Translations under genes and position numbers: made by a program
Notes under the pieces: model-generated
What the model saw: only the letters and a program-made list of their open reading frames with translations
Database searches by the model: none
Told to the model about the DNA's origin: nothing
Part shown: positions 1 to 5,244 of the stretch, piece by piece
Position numbering within the stretch: the stretch's first letter is position 1
Layout of the letters: each line of letters starts with the position of its first letter
DNA from: Gemmatimonadota bacterium
GTDB lineage: Bacteria; Gemmatimonadota; Gemmatimonadetes; Gemmatimonadales; GWC2-71-9
Assembly (NCBI GenBank): GCA_027294815.1
Contig: JAPULP010000090.1
Location: 1-6,142 of the forward strand
Direction of reading: 5' to 3'
DNA: 6,142 bases

Positions 1-27
1 CTCTATCGTGAAGTAGTCGAAGGATGA
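1..27 (+). CDS. 3' end of an unidentified upstream gene
   Basis: Reading from base 1 gives eight codons (LYREVVEG) and then TGA at 25-27. That stop overlaps the uppP start ATG at 24-26 as ATGA, the same coupling seen at the uppP/birA junction and, as GTGA, at 3965. That arrangement is the reason for choosing this frame. The next frame is also open from the edge but stops at 14-16 (SIVK), leaving a short gap before uppP, so the choice is an inference. Eight residues are too few to assign a family. If correct, uppP is not the first gene of its operon. Confidence 0.5.
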   Translation, partial: LYREVVEG

Positions 28-806
28 GTTGGTGGCAGGGAATCTTGTTGGGTCTGGTACAAGGCCTCACCGAGTTCTTGCCGATTTCGAGCTCCGGGCA
101 TCTGGTAGTGGTCGAGGCTGTCATGGGTCTCCAGACACCCGGGGTCATCGTGGAAGTAGTGTTGCATGTGGCCACGCTGTTGGCCGTGGTGATCGTCTAC
201 CGGAATACGTTGGGAAAGCTTGCGGCCGGAGCGCTCGCCGGGGACCGCGCGGCATGGCGGTACATTTTGCTGTTGGCGTTGGCCACCGTTCCTGCCGGCC
301 TGATTGGGGTCACTTTGCAGGATTGGTTCGAGAGCACGTTTGACTCGCTCGCGCTCGTAGGTGTGAACTTTCTGGTCACTGGCACCGTATTGTGGAGTAC
401 GAGAGGACGGGTGGGGCATGATGAACGTCCGACCACCGCGGGGGCGTTTGGCATCGGTGTGGCACAGGCACTGGCCATCCTACCGGGCATATCGAGGTCG
501 GGGGCGACGGTGGCAGCGGGGATGTGGTTGGGAGTGGACGCGGTTCGGGCTGCCGAGTTCTCCTTTTTGCTCGCGATCCCCGCCATCGGTGGTGCCGCAA
601 TACTTCAAATCCCAGACTTGTCTGGTGATGTGATGTCCATTGGTGCATTCCCTCTGGCGGCGGGATTCCTCGCCGCGCTCGTTTCCGGCGTGCTCGCGAT
701 TCGTGCGCTGATTGCGCTCCTTCGCTCCCAGGCGTTTCACCGTTTCGCACCGTACTGTTGGACGATTGGGGTCATCACTTTGCTCTTCGCGACGCTGGGA
801 ACATGA
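24..806 (+). CDS. uppP: Undecaprenyl-diphosphatase UppP (BacA)
   Basis: This integral membrane phosphatase converts undecaprenyl diphosphate to undecaprenyl phosphate. It recycles the lipid carrier used for peptidoglycan and other envelope polymers, and extra copies can give bacitracin resistance. The 260-residue length is normal for the family. Both signature regions are present. The first is the (E/Q)xxxE motif, here Q13-GLT-E17, followed by FLPISSSGH with His26. The second is PGISRSGAT at residues 154-162, with the conserved Arg158. A further family segment, EFSFLLAIPAI, follows at 178-188, and the rest is strongly hydrophobic with about eight helices. The start at 24 is the only in-frame candidate after a stop at 9-11 and places the first motif at the usual distance from the N-terminus. 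Purines (gaagg) lie directly against the ATG with no spacer, so initiation probably depends on coupling to the upstream gene. The stop overlaps the birA start. Confidence 0.96.
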   Translation: MSWWQGILLGLVQGLTEFLPISSSGHLVVVEAVMGLQTPGVIVEVVLHVATLLAVVIVYRNTLGKLAAGALAGDRAAWRYILLLALATVPAGLIGVTLQDWFESTFDSLALVGVNFLVTGTVLWSTRGRVGHDERPTTAGAFGIGVAQALAILPGISRSGATVAAGMWLGVDAVRAAEFSFLLAIPAIGGAAILQIPDLSGDVMSIGAFPLAAGFLAALVSGVLAIRALIALLRSQAFHRFAPYCWTIGVITLLFATLGT

Positions 807-1543
807 AGTACGATGGGCTCGATACGGCGGCGCTGGCCGCCCGTCTGGGTGTCCCGAGCTGCCTTGCGCTGGAGAGGGTGACCAGCACGCTCGATATCAT
901 CCACGAACTGGCCGTCGAGGGCGCGCCCTGCGGAGCGCTGGTCCTTGCCGACGAGCAAGTCAGTGGCCGCGGCCGCCAGAGTCGCCGGTGGTACAGCCCA
1001 AAAGGAGGCGGCGTTTGGCTGAGCAGCCTGAAGCGGCCATCTCGACCGGTCGAAGGCGGCGTACTGGCGTTGCGGACCGGCTTGGCCGTGGTGCGGGCCC
1101 TTACCGACCTCGACGTCGTGGCGAAGCTCAAATGGCCCAATGACGTGATGCTTCACGACCGTAAGCTCGCAGGCGTGTTATGTGAAGCTCGCTGGCGGGG
1201 TCCCGAGATCGCTTGGGTGGCATTGGGTATCGGGATCAACGTGCACGGACCACTTCCCGAGGAGATCGCCGGCCGCGCGATCTCACTGGATGAGGTCCTC
1301 CCCGGTGTGGACCGACTCATGGTATTGGATGCGCTCATGCCGTGGATACGCGACCTCTGCGACCGGCCGAACCTCGACGAAAGCGAGTGTCTCGAGTTCG
1401 GGCAATGCGATTGGCTCGTCGATCGCGCCATTCGAGAACCAGTGGAAGGCACCGCCCGGGGAGTCGACCGGACCGGAGCCCTGGTCGTGGAGACTCCCAG
1501 TGGGATAGAACACGTTGTGGGAGGAAACGTTGTCCCCGCGTGA
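803..1543 (+). CDS. birA: Biotin--[acetyl-CoA-carboxylase] ligase, monofunctional BirA
   Basis: This enzyme activates biotin with ATP to biotinyl-AMP and transfers it to the acceptor lysine of carboxylases such as the BCCP subunit of acetyl-CoA carboxylase, in the cytoplasm. The 246 residues carry TST (27-29) in the N-terminal substrate loop, the biotin-binding GRGRQSRRW (55-63), SPKGGGVWLS (65-74), KWPND (110-114), the catalytic-lysine segment KLAG with K121, and GIGIN (142-146). A C-terminal SH3-like domain spans roughly 212-246 (GTARGVDRTGAL onward). There is no N-terminal helix-turn-helix, so unlike E. coli BirA it should not repress biotin synthesis genes. An in-frame ATG at 758 would add 15 residues lying wholly inside uppP. 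The ATG at 803 is preferred because it gives the 4-base ATGA overlap and normal spacing to the first motif. Only a weak GGGA precedes it, which fits translational coupling. Confidence 0.95.
   Translation: MKYDGLDTAALAARLGVPSCLALERVTSTLDIIHELAVEGAPCGALVLADEQVSGRGRQSRRWYSPKGGGVWLSSLKRPSRPVEGGVLALRTGLAVVRALTDLDVVAKLKWPNDVMLHDRKLAGVLCEARWRGPEIAWVALGIGINVHGPLPEEIAGRAISLDEVLPGVDRLMVLDALMPWIRDLCDRPNLDESECLEFGQCDWLVDRAIREPVEGTARGVDRTGALVVETPSGIEHVVGGNVVPA
1520..1524 (+). promoter_or_regulatory. Shine-Dalgarno GGAGG for the CPBP gene
   Basis: A full GGAGG lies five bases before the TTG at 1530, inside the last codons of birA. It decides the start: the in-frame TTG at 1515 lies upstream of this element and would not be served by it. 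It is the strongest ribosome-binding site noticed in the window, as expected for a rare TTG start. Confidence 0.7.
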
Positions 1544-2501
1544 CCTTCCCTTGTGGGCTCGCGCCGCCGCCGTCGTACTGGTGTGGATTGCCGCGTGGTA
1601 TATCCCGCGATCGGAGTCCTTAGCCGCTACAGTCGGGTTCTCGTCTTTGGAGTTGAGCGCGGGAGTCGTGGCGGTGTCCCTGTTGTTGGGAATGCGCCTT
1701 CCCCTGGACTTGTGGCCACAACAGCCGGAACGCGACAAGTTCTCGCTTCCCCTAGCCATAGCACCGGCAGCGGTGATGGGGGCAGTGATTCTTCTGGCCC
1801 GGTCCAGCCAGGTGCCCGCGGTGTTGGCCGAGACCGACCGCGGGTTGTTGGTGGCGATTGTGGCAGGCGGCACCGTCTGGGCGCTCGCGTGGGGCAGAAT
1901 TCAGCAACCTATTTATTTCCGTTGGTACGGTGTCGCGGCGGCGGTCGCGGTGCTGCCACTCCTCGCGAGAATGGTGGTCGTCGCGTCACAACCGGCAGGT
2001 TGGCCGGACATTCAATGGGTAACGTTTGTCCAATTGGCCGCGTTCTTTTTTGTCGTGGGCTCGACCGCCGCTCTGGTGACCCAGGAGTTGGCGTTCCGGC
2101 GTATTCTGATCGGGCAAGCAGGAGATGCCGGGTTGGCGATCGTGCTGATTGCAGCGGTTGCCTTTGGCGTGTGGCACGCCTGGGCGCCCGACCTGGCGGG
2201 TGGCATGTTCACCGCCGGGGTGAACGGCACGCTGCACGGCGTGGTGTTGGGTTCATTGTACAGTTTGTCACGCTCGCTTCTGGTGCCCGCCGTGTATCAA
2301 GGGGCGTCGACGGCTGGAATGCGCGCATTTGATCTTGGCACCGTCGCTCCCGAGGGGGTGACGGCAATCGGCGGCCCGACAACGATCGGGATGGTGGTGA
2401 CGGGAATTGTCGCCGCAATATTTGCGTATCATGTAAACCGGCGATCCGGTTTTATGGGTCTTCTCACACGACGACCAGTGCCAGATGCTGCTAACGATTG
2501 A
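1530..2501 (+). CDS. CPBP/Rce1-like intramembrane protease family protein, active site degenerate
   Basis: A polytopic membrane protein of 323 residues with about eight hydrophobic segments (roughly 8-25, 40-55, 74-91, 106-121, 133-151, 164-184, 199-216 and 285-301). The CPBP (Abi, Rce1-like) signature is recognisable. Motif 1 is QELAFR (185-190, expected EExxxR), motif 2 is FGVWH (212-216, FxxxH), and a GVVLGSLYSLSRSL stretch (237-250) leads to YQGAST (256-261), where families usually have HxxxN. Active members are intramembrane glutamic proteases. Here the first Glu is Gln185, the later His is Gln257 and the following Asn is Thr261, so peptidase activity is doubtful; a scaffold or non-catalytic role is possible. 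The TTG at 1530 is chosen for its Shine-Dalgarno site. The gene starts 14 bases inside birA and ends 17 bases inside coaX. Family call fairly sure, function unknown. Confidence 0.75.
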   Translation: MSPRDLPLWARAAAVVLVWIAAWYIPRSESLAATVGFSSLELSAGVVAVSLLLGMRLPLDLWPQQPERDKFSLPLAIAPAAVMGAVILLARSSQVPAVLAETDRGLLVAIVAGGTVWALAWGRIQQPIYFRWYGVAAAVAVLPLLARMVVVASQPAGWPDIQWVTFVQLAAFFFVVGSTAALVTQELAFRRILIGQAGDAGLAIVLIAAVAFGVWHAWAPDLAGGMFTAGVNGTLHGVVLGSLYSLSRSLLVPAVYQGASTAGMRAFDLGTVAPEGVTAIGGPTTIGMVVTGIVAAIFAYHVNRRSGFMGLLTRRPVPDAAND

Positions 2502-3264
2502 TATCGGGAATTCGGAGATCACCTTGGGTCTCTTCTCGGGTGATCGTCCGGCCGTGCAGTGGCGGATGACGACGGTGACCATTCGCACACCCGACGAATG
2601 GATGAGCACCCTTACCACGTATCTCGTGCAGGCAGGCCATTCTCCGAACGAGATACGCGCGGCTGTTTGTGCATCGGTGGCTCCCGCGGTCACGCAAGGA
2701 TTCGTGGAAGGGGTGGAAAAAGCCGTCGGGGTTGCTCCCCTCTTAGTCGGGCCCGCATCCAAGCTCCCCATCGTGTTGGACGTCGACGAACCGATGACGG
2801 TCGGTGCCGATCGGGTGGTGAATACGCTGGCGGCCTCCGAGTTGTACGAAAAGGACACCATCGTGGTCGACTTCGGCACTGCGACGACCTTCGATTGCAT
2901 CACAGCCGACGGTCGGTTTCTCGGAGGTGTCATTGCCCCTGGGATTCAGACTGCGGCAGATGATCTCACCAGGAAGACGGCGAAGTTGCCCGCCACCGAA
3001 CTCACGGCACCGGCATCGGCTATCGGAAAACGTACCGAAGATTGCGTCCGGGCCGGCGTGCTGTTGGGCCATGCGGACATGACCGACGGCTTGGTGCGGC
3101 GCATCAAGGCCGAGTGGCCGAACGAATCCGTGCCCTTTGTGGTCGCCACCGGCGGATTGGCTTCCTTGATAGCGGAGCTGTCGCAGGAGATAGAGCAAAC
3201 GGAGCCCAGCCTCACGTTGATTGGCCTTCGCATGGCGGCCGCCCACCTGGGTTTGCGGTGGTAA
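2485..3264 (+). CDS. coaX: Type III pantothenate kinase
   Basis: This cytoplasmic enzyme phosphorylates pantothenate with ATP to 4'-phosphopantothenate, the first committed step of coenzyme A synthesis. The type III enzymes are in the ASKHA fold superfamily, need a monovalent cation, and are typically insensitive to CoA feedback. The 259 residues are full length. Diagnostic motifs in order are DIGNS (6-10, phosphate loop), RTPDE (34-38), GADR (107-110, with the catalytic-type Asp109), DFGTATTFD (129-137, phosphate and K+ site), GGVIAPG (147-153) and ATGG (221-224). The ATG at 2485 puts DIGNS at its usual distance from the N-terminus. No clear Shine-Dalgarno is seen, so the 17-base overlap with the preceding gene probably supplies translation. 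Proximity to birA is common in bacteria, and some proteobacteria fuse the two. Confidence 0.96.
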   Translation: MLLTIDIGNSEITLGLFSGDRPAVQWRMTTVTIRTPDEWMSTLTTYLVQAGHSPNEIRAAVCASVAPAVTQGFVEGVEKAVGVAPLLVGPASKLPIVLDVDEPMTVGADRVVNTLAASELYEKDTIVVDFGTATTFDCITADGRFLGGVIAPGIQTAADDLTRKTAKLPATELTAPASAIGKRTEDCVRAGVLLGHADMTDGLVRRIKAEWPNESVPFVVATGGLASLIAELSQEIEQTEPSLTLIGLRMAAAHLGLRW

Positions 3265-3274
3265 CGGAGAGCCG

Positions 3275-3303
3275 TTGAACTGAGGCCGGTAGGGCGCTAA
3301 CTT
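3275..3303 (+). promoter_or_regulatory. Possible sigma70-type promoter before the membrane-protein pair
   Basis: TTGAAC (3275-3280) and TAACTT (3298-3303) are separated by 17 bases and lie about 36 bases before the ATG at 3339. The -35 half matches consensus at four of six positions, while the -10 half is poor. The spacer after coaX is one of the few places in the window with room for a promoter. GC-rich sequence gives such pairs by chance, so this is a weak candidate. Confidence 0.25.
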
Positions 3304-3326
3304 GCGGCGGTTTGCGGCACTACCGG
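3286..3326 (+). repeat. Inverted repeat CCGGTAG ... CTACCGG reaching the next RBS
   Basis: CCGGTAG at 3286-3292 is the exact reverse complement of CTACCGG at 3320-3326, with a 27-base loop. The right arm takes in the first bases of the GGAGA (3325-3329) that serves the ATG at 3339, so in RNA the stem could partly hide that site. There is no U-tract, so it is not an intrinsic terminator. Seven paired bases with a long loop can arise by chance. Confidence 0.35.
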
Positions 3327-3329
3327 AGA
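3325..3329 (+). promoter_or_regulatory. Shine-Dalgarno GGAGA deciding the 3339 start
   Basis: GGAGA sits nine bases before the ATG at 3339 and supports that start over the in-frame TTG at 3312, which has no such element at a suitable distance. Confidence 0.6.
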
Positions 3330-3338
3330 AAACCACTA

Positions 3339-3968
3339 ATGACATCTGTGGCTGATATGATATCTGCGGCTGAAACCTCGTCGGCACATCCCGATTGGCG
3401 GGTCATTGTTCGCGCGGGAGTCCAGGTTGGCGTCGTGACGGCCGTGGGGGTAGCGGTTTTCGCCCTCTTGTCTCGTGGAATGGCTGGCATGAGCGAAACA
3501 CTCGTGCAATCGATCATGGTTTTGACCGGAGCGGCGGTCTTTTCGTACTTCCCGTCTATGTTGCTACGCCCGCGTGATGCGGATAGCATCGCTTGGGTGA
3601 CCCTGATCGGTTTGTTGGGAGCGCTCGTGTTCACGATCATCGATACGGTGATCTTCCGCCCGATGAACTTGTATCATTGGACCTGGGACGCGATCGGTGG
3701 CGGCAGTGGTTTTTGGTACATCCCGGTCTGGTGGATGGGATCAGCCTTCTTGGCATGGTTGGGTGCCTGGGTGGTTGCGATCAGTTCGCGTGAGGCCGAT
3801 GGGCAGGTGCCGGCCATTGCCGGGCAGACGGTTGGGATCGGTGTGGTGCTCGGTGCCATCTTGATGGCGACCGGGTTGGTGCCGTTTCACAGCGCCGGCT
3901 TTGCACTCGCGTTCACGATTGGGTTGGTGTTACACGTTCCGCTGGCCGGAGTGATGCATAGAGGGTGA
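3339..3968 (+). CDS. Six-helix integral membrane protein of unknown function
   Basis: I do not recognise a family. The 209-residue protein has a polar N-terminus (about 1-20) and six likely membrane segments at roughly 24-46, 54-74, 83-105, 127-148, 164-182 and 184-204. The loop between the third and fourth helices is unusually aromatic and polar (YHWTWD at 112-117, then a GGGSGFWYIP stretch ending at 129), followed by WWMGSAFLAW in the fourth helix. Asp102 near the end of helix three and Asp117 are charged residues near the membrane face. No transport, enzyme or binding motif is evident. The ATG at 3339 is chosen for the GGAGA before it. The gene follows coaX by 74 bases and its stop overlaps the start of the next small membrane gene, so the two are probably made together. 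Coding is supported by the long open frame and the coupled overlap. Confidence 0.85.
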   Translation: MTSVADMISAAETSSAHPDWRVIVRAGVQVGVVTAVGVAVFALLSRGMAGMSETLVQSIMVLTGAAVFSYFPSMLLRPRDADSIAWVTLIGLLGALVFTIIDTVIFRPMNLYHWTWDAIGGGSGFWYIPVWWMGSAFLAWLGAWVVAISSREADGQVPAIAGQTVGIGVVLGAILMATGLVPFHSAGFALAFTIGLVLHVPLAGVMHRG

Positions 3969-4285
3969 TCTTCACGACCCGGCGATTGATTCGCTCGATC
4001 GGTTGGCTGCTCACGCCGTTCGCGGCAGGGGCAGTTTCTTTTTTGGGTGCATGGATCGGCGCACGCGCCGGTCGGGTGGTGGAGTCGCCAAAGTGGGCGC
4101 TGGCCCTCCTGGTCGTTGGAGCAGCGCTTGGGGCGTTTGCCGGGGCGGGTGTCTGGGTGTGGGGCCTCCGACGTGCCTGGCACAGTGAGTTGCGGATGAG
4201 ACGCGAGCGGTTGACGCGGGATCGAGCGCGCCGGCGGGAGCGGGAAGGTGGCGGGGAGCAGCCATCCCACAAGGGAACTTCATGA
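3965..4285 (+). CDS. Small two-helix membrane protein with a basic C-terminal tail
   Basis: The 106-residue product starts with GTG at 3965, which overlaps the preceding TGA as GTGA and so implies coupled translation. It has a short basic N-terminus (RRLIR, 6-10), a first membrane segment at about 12-34, a second at about 44-68, and then a highly charged tail at 69-106, especially 77-95 where Arg and Glu dominate. By the positive-inside rule both ends are cytoplasmic, and the tail could form a helix that contacts nucleic acid, acidic lipid or a protein partner. No family is recognised. Because of its overlap with the six-helix gene, a two-subunit membrane complex is a reasonable guess, but nothing in the sequence proves it. 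GC-rich DNA often encodes Arg-rich shadows, but the clean hydrophobic segments in this frame favour a real gene. Confidence 0.7.
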   Translation: MIFTTRRLIRSIGWLLTPFAAGAVSFLGAWIGARAGRVVESPKWALALLVVGAALGAFAGAGVWVWGLRRAWHSELRMRRERLTRDRARRREREGGGEQPSHKGTS

Positions 4286-4352
4286 GGTGAGCCTGGCCTC
4301 CAGTCGACCGGGCCCTATTTTCAAACCCAACCTCAAATCAGAGAGAGACCCC
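4286..4352 (+). other. Short intergenic spacer before the MBL gene
   Basis: This 67-base spacer holds the purine-rich GAGAGAGA at 4341-4348, which probably serves the ATG at 4353. I see no convincing -35/-10 pair: TATTTT at 4316-4321 could be a -10, but no good -35 lies at the right distance. No terminator-like stem with a U-tract is visible. Confidence 0.4.
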
Positions 4353-5207
4353 ATGCGCGTGATCAGGTACGTCATCGTTGCGTTGGTGGCGCTCACGGCC
4401 ACCACTTCAGCGCAGAGCCAGCAATTCGAGACGACGCAAATTGCCGACGGCGTCTATCAATTTCGCTGGCAGGCCCACAACAGCTTGTTCGTGGTTCATG
4501 CAGGCCAGGTGGTGGTGATCGATCCCATCTCCTCTGACGCGGCTCGCCAACTAGCCTCGGAGATCCGGCGTGTTGCCCCATCCGTAAACCTTCGCGCCAT
4601 CGTGTACAGTCACGACCATGCCGATCACGCGACGGGCGCGCGGGTACTGCGCGAGGAATTCGGTATGGCAACCCCGATCGTGGCTCACGAGAACGCGCTC
4701 GCGAAAGTCGAAGCTGTGGGCGACGCCGATCTTCCACCGCCCGACATTACGTTCGTCGAGAGAACAACGCTACACCTCGGTGGGAAAGAGGTGCAGCTCC
4801 ACTACCTGGGGCGGAGTCACAGTGACAACATGGTGGTGGCGTTTTTGCCCGACGACCGCATAGCGTTTGCCGTCGACTTTGTCTCGAACGATCGGGTCGG
4901 ATTCCGCGGCCTCCCTGATTATCACTTTCCGGAGTTCTACGAGACGATCGGAAGGCTACGGCTGCTGGATTTCGAAACGATCGTGTTCGGTCACGGGCCG
5001 CCCGGCGATCGCGCCACGATCGATCGGCAGATCGCGTATTACGAAGATCTGCGCCGTGCCGTGACGGAGGCTGTCGGTGCGGGTTTGTCGGAGGACGAAG
5101 CGGCCGCCAGCGTGCGTTTACCCCGGTACGCGGACTGGTCCGCGTATGATGACTGGTTCGAGTTGAACGTGCGCGCCATCTATCAATGGCTCGCTGCATC
5201 GGGTTGA
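4353..5207 (+). CDS. Secreted metallo-beta-lactamase-fold hydrolase
   Basis: A 284-residue MBL-fold protein with an N-terminal signal peptide: basic MRVIR, hydrophobic 6-16, and a likely cleavage after TSA at 18-20. It should therefore act in the periplasm or outside the cell. The dinuclear metal site is complete: HDHADH at 87-92, His156 in GRSHSDN, bridging Asp175 in FAVDF, and His214 in FGHG. An Asp in place of the Cys or Ser of true beta-lactamases makes it closer to glyoxalase II-like and PQQ-relay-type MBL hydrolases, so antibiotic hydrolysis should not be assumed. A helical C-terminal part (about 222-284, with YEDLRRAV and ADWSAYDDW) is usual for this subgroup. The ATG at 4353 is preferred over the in-frame 4248 because it begins exactly at the signal peptide, lies after a purine-rich GAGAGAGA (4341-4348), and avoids overlap with the upstream gene. 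The substrate is unknown. Confidence 0.9.
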   Translation: MRVIRYVIVALVALTATTSAQSQQFETTQIADGVYQFRWQAHNSLFVVHAGQVVVIDPISSDAARQLASEIRRVAPSVNLRAIVYSHDHADHATGARVLREEFGMATPIVAHENALAKVEAVGDADLPPPDITFVERTTLHLGGKEVQLHYLGRSHSDNMVVAFLPDDRIAFAVDFVSNDRVGFRGLPDYHFPEFYETIGRLRLLDFETIVFGHGPPGDRATIDRQIAYYEDLRRAVTEAVGAGLSEDEAAASVRLPRYADWSAYDDWFELNVRAIYQWLAASG

Positions 5208-5244
5208 ATGAGTTGACACGGCATTTCAACGTGGCGCGGTACGG

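Noticed and set aside
1..16. Alternative upstream gene tail ending SIVK at the TAG at 14-16
   Set aside because: It is possible, but the other frame gives the ATGA overlap that matches the style of neighbouring junctions.
758..802. Longer N-terminus for BirA from the ATG at 758
   Set aside because: It would add 15 residues wholly inside uppP with no family resemblance. The ATG at 803 gives the typical ATGA overlap and normal motif spacing.
1515..1529. Earlier TTG start for the CPBP gene
   Set aside because: It lies upstream of the GGAGG at 1520-1524, which is correctly spaced for the TTG at 1530 instead.
1283..1873. Open frame of 196 codons on the minus strand
   Set aside because: It lies antisense to birA and the CPBP gene, is low-complexity and rich in Arg, Thr and Ala, and shows no motif; typical shadow of GC-rich coding sequence.
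1553..2332. Open frame of about 259 codons on the + strand within the CPBP gene
   Set aside because: Its product is Arg- and Gly-rich with no membrane or domain pattern, whereas the overlapping frame encodes a patterned membrane protein with family motifs.
4248..4352. N-terminal extension of the MBL protein from the ATG at 4248
   Set aside because: It would overlap the previous gene by 38 bases and bury a clear signal peptide behind 35 unrelated residues.
5006..5013. GCGATCGC octamer resembling the cyanobacterial HIP1 repeat
   Set aside because: I noticed only this one copy in the window and the gene content is not cyanobacterial; it is part of the local GATC cluster.
5212..5230. GTTGA ... 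TCAAC inverted repeat after the MBL gene as a terminator
   Set aside because: It has only five base pairs, a nine-base loop, low GC in the stem and no U-tract.
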